Source of the DNA: JAAFKA01 sp043748455
GTDB taxonomy: Bacteria; Bacteroidota; Bacteroidia; Cytophagales; Thermoflexibacteraceae
Assembly: GCA_043748455.1 (NCBI GenBank)
Contig: JAYTNF010000277.1
Coordinates: 1-18,928, forward strand
DNA: 18,928 nucleotides
Reading direction: 5' to 3'
The notes under the pieces were generated by a model that was given only the letters and a program-made list of their open reading frames with translations, was not told where the DNA came from and made no database searches. A program made the position numbers and the translations under genes. This document shows positions 9,701 through 16,472 of this stretch, in pieces. Position 1 is the stretch's first letter. Each line of letters opens with the position of its first letter.

Positions 9701-12700
9701 TTGCAGTTCCACCTATTGTAAATAATACAGATAATGGCAGTGCGTTGCTACCTCCCACACGAGAAAATGTATAAGTTGTGGCAACAGGATTTCCATCTGT
9801 ACCAGATTCAAAAGCATCAGTTACTGCCGAAGCAATAGAAACTGTATTTTTGTCATCAATAATACTTATTGTGGCACTATTTGTTGGTGAGGGTGCAATA
9901 AGGTATTTTTGTGGAGTAGTGGGTGCAATAGTAAAAACCACAGTTCTATCATTATTAATTTGATTATCATTTATTGGCGTTAATGTAACAACAACACTTG
10001 CACTACCTGCGGGAATCGTAACAACACCCTGAGTTGCATCATAGCTTACAACCCCTGTAAGTGTATAACGTAATAATGCAATAGCCGAACCACCAATAGT
10101 AAAATTAACGGTTAAAGGAAGAAAATTTCCCGAATTAGGGTTAGTTCGTGAAAAAGTAAATGTCGTTGGCACAACCAAACCCGTGATGACGTCTGCTTCA
10201 AAAGCATTGCCTGTTGTAGTAATGATAACTGTATTTTTATCATCTTCTATTGTTGCATTTGCAGTAAAGCCCAACGGTGAAATAACGGTATAAGTTGTGC
10301 TTGGGGTAATGGTTAGGGTTGCTATACGGTCAGTGTTTATTGTATTATCATTGATAGGTGTCAGCGTAACAACCACACTTGTTGCCCCCGCAGGAATTGT
10401 AACAGTTCCTGTTGTAGCAGTATAGGTAATTGTAGCACCCATTGCACTTACAGACAAAGTATAATGTATTAAAGCCGTTGCTGTTCCTGAAATGGCAAAA
10501 TCTACAGGCAAAGCAAAAGCACTACTGCCACCTGTACGTGCAAAAGTGTAAGTCGTAGGGTTGGGCATTCCTAATAATATGGCATCTGCTTCTTTTGCAT
10601 TAACACCTGATGAAACAACAGAAATAGTATTATTATTGTCAATAACCTGTATTGTTGAGGAGTTATTTGGAGTCATGTCAATCAAATAACTTTGAGGAGT
10701 TGTTTGAGCAATAGTCAATGTAACATCTCTATTTGTATTGGTCTGATTATCATTTATTGGTGTTAAGGTAACAACTATACTATTTGACAGAGCAGGAATT
10801 ATAATAGTTCCTTGTGTATTTGCACCATTTAGAGTTACATTTGCAGATAACGTATAGTGTGTTAAAATTACAGCATTACCACCAATATTAAAAGTAACTG
10901 GTAGTGCCAAAGAGTTTCCTGCAATGGCATTAGTTCGTGAGAATGTAAATGTAGTAGCTACAGGCAAACCACCAGCACCCACTTCAAAGGCATTACCTGC
11001 AGAAATTACAGAAATTATATTTTTATCATCTTCTATCAACACATTTGCAGCATTTGTAGGCATTGCAGCAATTAAATAACTTTGGGGAGTAATTGGTGCA
11101 ATGGATAAGATGACATCACGATTATTATTTATCTGATTATCATTTATTGGAGTTAAAGTAACAACCACACTATTTGACAAGGCAGGAATTATAACAGTGC
11201 CTTGTGTATTTGTACCATTTAAAGTTACATTTGTAGACAAAGTATAGTGTGTTAAAATACTTGCATTCCCACCAATATTAAAAGTTATTGGCAGAGCCAA
11301 AGAATTTCCTGCATTTGTATTTGTACGTGAAAAAGTAAAGGTTGTAGTTATTGGAAGTCCTGTTGCACCAGCCTCAAAAGCATTGCCTGATGAAGTTACA
11401 GAAACGGTGTTTTTATCATCAATAATATTCATTGTAGATGTATTGGCAGTGGTATTAATAATCGTATAGTTTTGGGGGCTTCGTTGTGCAACTGTAAATA
11501 TCACATTTCTATCTGTATTAATTTGGTTGTCATTAATCGGGGTTAGTGTTACAACAATATCATTTAAACCTGCAGGAATTGTAACAGTGCCTTGGGTATT
11601 AGCCATATTGAAACTCACACCACCAGTAGCCGATAAACTATAATGTGTACCCACTGTTGCAGCACCTGCAATAGAAAATGTAACAAGTAAAGGATTGGTA
11701 TTTAGCCCATTTGTGCGTGTAAAAGTAAAAGTTGTTGCAGTTGGTGTACCTAACATGCCAGCCTCAAAAGCATTGCCTGTATTAGCAACTGAAACAAAAT
11801 TATTGTCATCAACAATATTCATTAATGCCGCATTGTTTGTAGCATCTATAATATACTGCCCTGCTGTCAAAGTTAAGTTTAAGGTTTTGGTGGTGTTAAT
11901 TGCCCAATCATTAATGGCTGTAATGTCAATATCAGCCGAAGCAGTATTTGCAGGAATTACAACTGTACCAGAAATAAAATTTGCTCCTGCTTGCACATAA
12001 TTTGTATTTAAAACAGATGTTCCTGTTACAGTAAAATTTACGGTAACATCAGGTCTGCCAACAAATTGTGTTCTTGTAACCCTAAACTTACCAATTACTA
12101 AACCTGATTTTGTGGCATCAGCACCAATTTTAGCAATAGAAATTGTATTTGCATCATCTAAAATTACCATAATTGCTGAATTTGCCAAAGTTCCCGATAA
12201 CCGATAAGTTCTTGGCAATGGTAATGCAGGTGAATTTGTCAAAATCAACTGCAAATTACGGTTAGGATTACTCACAAAATCATTTATAGGCGTAATACTT
12301 AATATTACTTCTGTTGCATTAGCAGGAATTGTAATAGAACCTCCCACAGCATTATAAGTCAAGGATGCACCCGCAGTTGGCGAACTTGCACTATAATGTG
12401 TCGTAAATACTGCATCATTTCCTACTGTTCCAATAGTAAAACTTATTGTAACAGGAAGTGTACTTGCACTTAATCTTTTTATCACAAAATTACCATTTAC
12501 ATTGCCCACTTCTGAGGCTATGGGGGTGGCAGCTACTGAAATATCTATAATATTTGGGTCGTCATCAATCGTAACCGTAGCAGTATTAGCAGGTGCTAAG
12601 GCAACTGCAATGGCAGGAGTACCTGAATTTAAGGTAATTTGTATCGTTTTTGCAGCATTGAGAGCTAAATTATTAATTGGTGTTAAGGTTACAACAACAT

Positions 12701-15700
12701 TATTTGACAAAGCAGGAATTACAACAGTGCCTGTTGTCCCTGTAATATTTATACTTCCACCACTCAATGTATAATCTGTAATATGTGTAGCTGTGCCCCC
12801 TAATGTAAAGTCTATGGTTTGGGCTAATGTATTACCACCACTACGAATAAAAATAAAACTTGAATTGACTCCACTTTCGTTAGCATTACTACCTCCTAAC
12901 ATACTAATTTGTCTGTTACTATCATTTACTATAATATTTGCAGAATTTGGTGCACCTACCGTAAATAGTGTTGTTACCATAAATACATAAGTGGCAGAAG
13001 TAATTGTAACATCTACACTTCTTGCACCATTAATAGTATTATCTTCAATGGCTGCAAGTGTAACCGCAACTGATTGACTTATACCAGCAGGTATAATAAC
13101 TGTGCCTGAATTACCTGCAAATGTATTAGCACCTGTTACATTATAATTTACAGAGCCATTTGTACTAACAGAAAAATTTACAGTAACAGGAAAAAGGAAA
13201 AAACCAGTTCTTGTAAAGGTAACAGTAGCTCCAGCACCATTTTCACTAATTGGAGAAGTAGCTGTAACAGTTACAAAAGAAGAACCAGCAGGAGCAATAT
13301 TCATTACTTGTGCAGTAACTGTTCCAATGGTATAATTTGGAGTAGGTGCAGGTGTTAATGTAACATTAATGCTACCGACAGTTGTGGATATATCAGCATT
13401 AATATTTAAAGTAGCAGTTGTTAGTCCGTTAGGAATTACAATAAAACCACCACTACCAGCCGTAAAAGCAAAAAGACTTGAAGCTGTTACATTGTAAGTA
13501 GGTGTTCCTGAAAGTAATGCTGAACTAAAATAGACAAATAAATTACCCACAGTATTTATTCTTGTAAAAGTATAAGTGCCTATATTACCTCCCGAAACAG
13601 AGCCTGAAGAAAATAAGGTTATTTGATTGTTATCGTCTAAAATGGATAAATTTCTTGTATCATTAGGTGCAGCTGCTATATTATAAGTAGCTGGACTTGT
13701 AGCAATAGTTGTGGCAATTACTGTTCTTGGGCTATTGGCTACAAAATCATTGATAGGGCTAATAATTACGTTACGATTGGTACTACCTGCAATAATACTT
13801 GTTCTCCAAGTATTACCCGACACAAAAACTGCACCTGAAACACTATAATTTGTATTTGCAATAGCTGTTCCTGTCAAATCAAAATCTACAAATAATGTTA
13901 ATGTTGTAGCACCTGTTCTTGTAAAAATAAAAGCACCAGCTCCCGCACCCTCTGTAGGTGTTCCTGCGGAGGTTAAACTAATTGTTGGTACTGCACCATC
14001 TGCAATAGTCAATGTTGCCGAATTATCAGGTGGGGCTGCTACCGTATATTCTGGTGGTGTACCCACACCTAAACTAATTATAACAGTTCTGGCTGTATTA
14101 ATAATTTGGTCATTAATAGGTGTAATTGTAATAGTAACAGAAGATTGTCCTGATGTCATGACTGCAGTGCCACTTCCGGCATTAAAAGTTAATGGATTGG
14201 TAGAAGAAGCAGTGTAATGCGTTGGATTAATTGCAATACCACCAACTGCAAAATTGACAACAACTGCACCAACAGTATTAAGTCTTGTAATGGTAAAAGT
14301 GCCTGTTGTGCCATCTTCTGTGGGACTACCTGCCGCTATAATTTTGAAAGTATTGGTGTCATCGTTGATATTTATCGTTGCAGCACCTGTACCACCAATA
14401 TTATAACTTGGCGTTGCGGTTAAAGTTATGGTAACAGTGCGAGCAACATTAACTAAATAATCATTAATTGGAACAACGCTAAGACTTGCCGAAGTTGCAC
14501 CTGCGGCAATGGTAAAAGTGGTTGCTGTTACAGCACTCACATTAGTACCTGCAGCCAAGGCGTAATTTGCAGGCGAAATTGCAGTACCCGATAAAGCATA
14601 TTGCACCACCAAACCACCAACAGGGGCAGGGTCTGCCAAGGTAATTGCAAAACTTCCATTTACCGTTGGTGTACCTTCCACTGCTGTTATACCTGCTGAA
14701 ATGGTTGCAATTTGTGTAATGACAAAATCTGCAATAGATAAAGTTGCAGAATTATTGACATTAGAAATTGTATAATTTGGAATTGCCGAAGGTACAATAC
14801 TTAAAATAACGGTTCTTGCAGTATTAACAGCCATGTCATTTATGGGCGTAATGGTCAAAATTGCAGAATTTGCGGCAGCAGGGATTACGATTGTACCCAC
14901 AGTTGCATTATAAGTTGTAGCACCCGAAACGGTATAATGTGTAGTAAAATTAGCAGTTCCACCCACCGAAAAATTCACCGTAATTGCACCAACCGTAGAG
15001 GTTGCTCGTGTAAACGTATAAGTTCCTATTGCACCATTTTCTGTCGGAGAACCTGCCGAAGTTACTGTAAAAAGGTTGTCATCATCAGCAATATTGGCTG
15101 TTGTGGCAGCAGTTCCAAGTATATAATTTGCATTTGCAGCAATAGTCAATATTGCAGTACGTGTAGCATTGAAAGTAAAATTATTAATCGGAATTAAGTT
15201 AATAGTTGCCGAAGTTTGTCCTGCACCAATTACAAAACTTGTTGCTGTTACTGCACTTGCATTTGTGCCTGCGGTTAAGGTATAATTTGTTGTTAGGGTG
15301 GCAGTGCCAGATAAGGCATAATTTACAGTCAAACCGCCAATAGGTGCGGGTTGCGTAAGTGTAAAATTTAAAACACCGTTAATGGCAGGAGTTCCTTCCT
15401 TAGCATTTGTACCTGTTGCAACACTAATTGTCGCAAGGGGCATATCAGCAATGCTTAAAGTTGCCGAATTATTGACATTTGAAATCGTATAATCTGGAAT
15501 TGCTGAAGATGCAATCGTTAAAATTACAGTTCTTGCAGCATTAATTACCATGTCATTTATGGGCGTAATGGTCAAAGTTGCAGAATTTGCAGCAGCAGGA
15601 ATTACGATTGTTCCCGCAGTTAGATTGTAAGTAAAAACATCAGCACTTGAAACCGTATAATGTGTGGTTAAAGTAGCAGTTCCACCCACCGAAAAATTGA

Positions 15701-16229
15701 CCGTAATTGCCCCAACTGTAGAAGTTGCACGTGTAAAAGTATAAGTTCCTATTACGCCATTTTCAGTTGGTAAACCTGCTGATGTTACAGTAAAAAGGTT
15801 ATCATCATCAGTAATATTGACTGTTGCAGTGCCAACTGTGCCAATTTTATAATTAGGAAGGTCTGGAGTAATATTCATAATTACTGTTGGCGAAATAGCG
15901 TCATAAGTAAAATTATTAACCGCAACAACTTGAATAGTAGCAGTAGTTACGCCCGCAGCAATTACAAATTGTGTAGCCGTTAAACCCGATACATTTGTAC
16001 CTGCCAATAGCGAATAGTTTGCAGGATTTATTGCTGTACCTGCTAAATTATAGAATACTGTCAAAGGAGTAGCCGAAGCAACATCTAAGGTGATGGTAAA
16101 AACACCATTTATATTAGGTGTACCTTCCTTTGCCTGAGTTGTTGTGGCAATGTCTAAGTCAATGGGTGCAGCAAGCAGTGGCATAAAAAGACTTGCTACA
16201 AAGAGTAGGATAGATAAAAGATATTTCAT
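3720..16229 (-). CDS. Giant T9SS-secreted surface protein: Calx-beta array, CUB-like, LRR-Ig cassettes
   Basis: A protein of about 4169 residues, predicted to be exported by Sec and then across the outer membrane by the type IX system; adhesion or matrix binding is inferred, not shown. In order: signal peptide (residues 1-21, MKYLLSILLF...), about 21 Calx-beta-like domains (to about 2625), two CUB-like domains bounded by cysteines (about 2625-2850), three cassettes of LRRs followed by an Ig-like domain (about 2850-3925), an Ig/PKD-like stretch, and a type A sorting domain (VYPNPTTENL ... KRFVKQ). I chose ATG at 16229 rather than the in-frame ATG at 16280 because the signal peptide begins there; the 17 extra residues would be polar. 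Calx-beta units typically end in DD-N, the family's calcium-binding region, so calcium-dependent folding is likely. Unit 8 and unit 12 lack some expected acidic residues. The frame is uninterrupted over 12.5 kb. Cohesin-, cadherin- or enzyme-type domains were not seen. Confidence 0.93.
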   Translation of the reverse strand: MKYLLSILLFVASLFMPLLAAPIDLDIATTTQAKEGTPNINGVFTITLDVASATPLTVFYNLAGTAINPANYSLLAGTNVSGLTATQFVIAAGVTTATIQVVAVNNFTYDAISPTVIMNITPDLPNYKIGTVGTATVNITDDDNLFTVTSAGLPTENGVIGTYTFTRATSTVGAITVNFSVGGTATLTTHYTVSSADVFTYNLTAGTIVIPAAANSATLTITPINDMVINAARTVILTIASSAIPDYTISNVNNSATLSIADMPLATISVATGTNAKEGTPAINGVLNFTLTQPAPIGGLTVNYALSGTATLTTNYTLTAGTNASAVTATSFVIGAGQTSATINLIPINNFTFNATRTAILTIAANANYILGTAATTANIADDDNLFTVTSAGSPTENGAIGTYTFTRATSTVGAITVNFSVGGTANFTTHYTVSGATTYNATVGTIVIPAAANSAILTITPINDMAVNTARTVILSIVPSAIPNYTISNVNNSATLSIADFVITQIATISAGITAVEGTPTVNGSFAITLADPAPVGGLVVQYALSGTAISPANYALAAGTNVSAVTATTFTIAAGATSASLSVVPINDYLVNVARTVTITLTATPSYNIGGTGAATININDDTNTFKIIAAGSPTEDGTTGTFTITRLNTVGAVVVNFAVGGIAINPTHYTASSTNPLTFNAGSGTAVMTSGQSSVTITITPINDQIINTARTVIISLGVGTPPEYTVAAPPDNSATLTIADGAVPTISLTSAGTPTEGAGAGAFIFTRTGATTLTLFVDFDLTGTAIANTNYSVSGAVFVSGNTWRTSIIAGSTNRNVIISPINDFVANSPRTVIATTIATSPATYNIAAAPNDTRNLSILDDNNQITLFSSGSVSGGNIGTYTFTRINTVGNLFVYFSSALLSGTPTYNVTASSLFAFTAGSGGFIVIPNGLTTATLNINADISTTVGSINVTLTPAPTPNYTIGTVTAQVMNIAPAGSSFVTVTATSPISENGAGATVTFTRTGFFLFPVTVNFSVSTNGSVNYNVTGANTFAGNSGTVIIPAGISQSVAVTLAAIEDNTINGARSVDVTITSATYVFMVTTLFTVGAPNSANIIVNDSNRQISMLGGSNANESGVNSSFIFIRSGGNTLAQTIDFTLGGTATHITDYTLSGGSINITGTTGTVVIPALSNNVVVTLTPINNLALNAAKTIQITLNSGTPAIAVALAPANTATVTIDDDPNIIDISVAATPIASEVGNVNGNFVIKRLSASTLPVTISFTIGTVGNDAVFTTHYSASSPTAGASLTYNAVGGSITIPANATEVILSITPINDFVSNPNRNLQLILTNSPALPLPRTYRLSGTLANSAIMVILDDANTISIAKIGADATKSGLVIGKFRVTRTQFVGRPDVTVNFTVTGTSVLNTNYVQAGANFISGTVVIPANTASADIDITAINDWAINTTKTLNLTLTAGQYIIDATNNAALMNIVDDNNFVSVANTGNAFEAGMLGTPTATTFTFTRTNGLNTNPLLVTFSIAGAATVGTHYSLSATGGVSFNMANTQGTVTIPAGLNDIVVTLTPINDNQINTDRNVIFTVAQRSPQNYTIINTTANTSTMNIIDDKNTVSVTSSGNAFEAGATGLPITTTFTFSRTNTNAGNSLALPITFNIGGNASILTHYTLSTNVTLNGTNTQGTVIIPALSNSVVVTLTPINDNQINNNRDVILSIAPITPQSYLIAAMPTNAANVLIEDDKNIISVISAGNAFEVGAGGLPVATTFTFSRTNAIAGNSLALPVTFNIGGNAVILTHYTLSANVTLNGANTQGTIIIPALSNSIVVTLTPINDNQTNTNRDVTLTIAQTTPQSYLIDMTPNNSSTIQVIDNNNTISVVSSGVNAKEADAILLGMPNPTTYTFARTGGSSAFALPVDFAISGTATALIHYTLSVSAMGATITYTATTGTVTIPAGATSVVVTLTPINDNTINTDRIATLTITPSTTYTVISPLGFTANATIEDDKNTVIITTTGNAFEADVITGLVVPTTFTFSRTNPNSGNFLPLTVNFTIGGSAIALLRYTLTGVVSYDATQGVVTIPAGSASVVVTLTPINDNQINNDRTVVFTIAPTTPQKYLIAPSPTNSATISIIDDKNTVSIASAVTDAFESGTDGNPVATTYTFSRVGGSNALPLSVLFTIGGTATANTHYTLTAIGGVSINGTNTEGTVIIPANTNSVVVTLNPINDYTESGDRTVIFTVSPKSPETYLIGTTNIATKNIIDDTNDVEVTSAGTPSETPTTGTFTFTRSVAKTTPLTVHFTVAGTAIFPTNYTIIGAATYLAGSGTVIIPANATSVTITINPINDFVSNAPRTIILTVIHTTPAKTYVVAPAPDNQSSIAILDDVNAVTITKTGIATENGTTAKFTISKPNQTANDITVSFNINTLSPNSAIFGTNYTVTGATTFSGTSGTVLMPMNTNSVDITINPIDDNAINVDRTVTLDLINPIPVGYQLSSVATEITSTITIKNDDPQANIVLGTDAEETNAVAGKFVINFNSPIAANTTVNYIISGTANTTRYLISGGINIVGTPTSTSAVIAAGSTSAEITITPIDDFVINPAETIILTLQASTTMPLPDYFVGLTPDATMQIVDNDVVVDCAVVPITPTATWTGIQKANINYTATAGQALKFKITAMNLGTDFLRIYNGTTVNTANLIAEYTGNIIIPIDFTSISETMTVVVNSTVVSSSVTYNISCVAQEPRVNCGVATPTLYNIGSLTAPYIANSRVFRTFQSSSFANGNGQISATFTRFDVEASYDLVKVFNSNDTLNANLIGTFHNGQLPTATITSSNAGGYMTFLLYSDANVERSGFEVSMTCGVTTVIPTLSNPDLLALETLKTAYPTLATLWSSPTPITWEGVTWNQEPVQRVVSISLSDKDLSGNLPTDFAFIMANDGRMSRLQSLDLSNNKITGIVPTTFGKLKVTHLNLSNNLIDDIPTTISNIANLVVLNLSSNSLETANNLLDLENLQYLSELDLSNNAINEDLPIELFNIPNITNLNLSVNEFTGTLPEEIKDMEFIKVLNLSSNNLTGTLNFNGTVLLFDDQNLLEKLDLSKNEFTGTLPTSMGSSIKFLNLSENKLTGTIDNIANLSSLIELQLQKNEFSGALPLLLHDISLAVTINLSNNKFTGVIPNWTDFVLIRTLDLSFNKLSGRVAPTLNGIKTLTNLVLNDNELKDLPILTNLTNMKSLAVYNNRLTFEDLEPNITVPNFKPALYAPQATINDTIRTTTTIGTRIKMSTNTSGTANFYRWRKGNIALGNAAVANDSLYIINSVAIDDAGVYSCDVTSTKVVGLTLIRNPIILNVGNPRVNVSDSLALVALYRSADGKNWENSWNLSQPIRTWYGVTLSIDRVVILRLNDNKLDGKIADSLRLLTKLEELNLRKNKLGDSIPLRFGELQSLNRLDLSGNKLIGQIPTTIGNLTKLTYLDLSENSLTNAIPASFISLNKLVTLLLNDNNFNGMPTFTGIATLKRLSVENNKLTFGDLEPNKALLTTSGLRFSYSPQASINDTKTIQAVFATSLTLTTQTSGTANSYQWTKSNTNIGTNSQISDYKISSLAYSDSGAYSCKITNTVIPNLTLIRKILTVVVNQPTLLRTDSLALVDLYNSTNGAGWDKKWILTQPMDTWFGVVLDKNIGRVIRLLLSNNKLKGTISTSIGNLSKLKELNIRANPDLNGTIPSSVGNLIELEDLNFRGNKLSGTIPSSLGNLANLITLALDNNQLSGVVPKELGNLRSLSVLFLNNNKFTGILPSEINNLTLLQELYLNDNEFAKLPNLQNLNVLGTLDVKNNKLGFESLESLIRIASFQYSPQIAKDTVAVTIATGQKMDLDPQAGGTQNLYQWRTTAQTAVTTPTSSILTIQNIQPQSTGGYICSVKNNLLPNLTITYFYNVKVVPAIPQITQPLPYCVGNSSVTLTAQGTQAPSTKWNWYDGTTVIITNNKSTVTFTPKQAIDTIFAVTVVRDIESSAKAMIILYIKPILQNNNGVFTVIDNGNPKNKYQWFYFESPISGATSKTFTPEANKFGDYKVNLITEEGCAASSETYKFINMVTGTEDEMLKNSLKVYPNPTTENLKMELDNEYFGNTTIKISDVLGRVLWEQKIDKNSVFIEQNINVSSWASGTYCLRLQTNKGFATKRFVKQ
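3723..3965 (-). other. T9SS type A C-terminal sorting domain of the giant protein
   Basis: The last about 80 residues begin with SLKVYPNPTTENLKMEL, continue with a DVLGRVLWEQKI-type strand and end with SGTYCLRLQTNKG then KRFVKQ. This is the standard layout of the Por secretion tail (YPNP start, G-x-Y strand, K-RF-K end). In known systems it directs passage through the outer membrane and is removed or linked to surface lipid. Confidence 0.92.
4455..7680 (-). repeat. Three LRR-Ig cassettes in the giant protein
   Basis: Each cassette begins with a cap of the form DSLALV-LY-S-DG--W ... WYGV followed by a strand ending in L-L (first copy diverged: LETLKTAYPTLATLW ... WEGV). It continues with LRRs of the LNLS-N-LTGTIP type and ends with an Ig-like domain holding a DAGVYSC-type motif (Y-x-C). 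Approximate limits are cassette A 7680-6232 (about 13 LRRs), B 6230-5370 (about 6) and C 5368-4455 (about 7). The LxGxIP repeats and W-GV cap resemble plant receptor-kinase LRRs, and such LRRs also occur in bacterial surface proteins. Confidence 0.82.
7684..8354 (-). other. Two CUB-like domains in the giant protein
   Basis: After the last Calx-beta unit come two domains of about 105-120 residues, each framed by one cysteine near either end (VDCAVV to ISCV, then VNCGV to MTCGV). Each has a DFLRIYNG or YDLVKVFNS stretch followed by LIAEYTG or LIGTFHNG. That matches the beta-sandwich pattern of CUB domains, where the D-Y/F-N/D-G turn is typical. Assignment is by pattern only. Confidence 0.65.
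8355..16166 (-). repeat. Array of about 21 tandem Calx-beta-like domains
   Basis: About 2600 residues divide into 21 units averaging about 124 residues. A typical unit contains E-x-G near its start, then TF(T/S)R, a GGTAT-THYTLS stretch, GTV(T/I)IPA, VTLTPINDN-IN-DR, and closes with DD-N before the next unit. In Calx-beta domains the early Glu and the terminal Asp pair bind calcium. Three subgroups are visible: units 1-6 form three two-domain repeats (about 14000-16160), units 7-12 are more diverged, and units 13-18 are strongly alike. Units 13-15 are spaced by exactly 390 bp. Unit 8 (near 13320-13640) lacks both the early Glu and the closing Asp pair. Unit 12 has KSG instead of an early E-x-G. 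Confidence 0.88.
14000..16160 (-). repeat. Three about 720-bp tandem two-domain super-repeats
   Basis: Within the Calx-beta array, units alternate in type. Units 1, 3 and 5 share AKEGTP/AVEGTP and AGTN-SA-TAT near mid-unit. Units 2, 4 and 6 share a TSAGSPTENG-type start and VGAITVNFSVGGTA-type core. Matching points for the even units fall near 15800, 15078 and 14358, spacings of about 722 and 720 bp. DNA identity between 15650-15800 and 14930-15080 is high, which points to duplication of a two-domain block. Confidence 0.82.
16167..16229 (-). other. Signal peptide of the giant surface protein
   Basis: From the ATG at 16229 the protein reads MKYLLSILLFVASLFMPLLA followed by A-PIDLD. This gives one Lys, a hydrophobic core of about 16 residues and a small-residue cleavage site near residue 20-21. 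The pattern fits Sec signal peptidase I and fixes the likely start. Confidence 0.8.
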
Positions 16230-16316
16230 ATTTATAAGATATTTAGTTTGATAACTATTTGTCAAATACGTATTTTTCATAGCAAAAGTTTAGGAAAAAT
16301 TATTTGCATAGACTAA

Positions 16317-16324
16317 CAAATATA
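16317..16324 (-). promoter_or_regulatory. Candidate -7 box for the giant surface-protein gene
   Basis: On the minus strand TATATTTG matches the Bacteroidota TAnnTTTG box. It would put the transcript start near 16310, with a leader of about 80 nt before ATG 16229. No TTG was found at the usual -33 spacing, so this remains a candidate. Confidence 0.35.
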
Positions 16325-16376
16325 TAAAATAAATCAATATGAGTGCCATTTAAAAATAAAAAATAAGGAAACATTT

Positions 16377-16461
16377 TTTGGTAGGGGTAAAAAATGTACA
16401 TTTATATAAGTTGTTGATTATCAATAACTTATATTGAATATACATTTTTACCACTACCAAA
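16377..16461. repeat. 85-bp near-continuous hairpin, terminator or MITE-like element
   Basis: Arms of about 36 nt, starting TTTGGTAGGGGTAAAAAATG and ending in the complementary CATTTTTACCACTACCAAA, pair with about five mismatches or bulges. The centre (TTGTTGAT-T-ATCAATAA, 16411-16427) is itself palindromic, so almost the whole element folds on itself. It begins 12 bp beyond the amidase stop. It may end amidase transcription, or be a non-autonomous mobile element with terminal inverted repeats. No clear target-site duplication was seen. Confidence 0.7.
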
Positions 16462-16472
16462 TAATTATATTT

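Larger units (their letters stand above)
16230..16472. other. Intergenic region upstream of the giant gene
   Basis: This 243-bp AT-rich gap between the amidase stop and the giant gene's start holds an 85-bp hairpin element (16377-16461) and a candidate -7 box (16317-16324). It also contains the in-frame ATG at 16280, which I consider too early to be the start. Confidence 0.6.

Noticed and set aside
8355..16166. Regular repeats suggesting a CRISPR array or satellite
   Set aside because: The periods (390 and about 720 bp) match protein domains, the repeats diverge at third codon positions, and one frame is open throughout.
16230..16280. Start of the giant protein at ATG 16280
   Set aside because: It would add 17 polar residues before a clear signal peptide. 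The ATG at 16229 starts the signal peptide directly.
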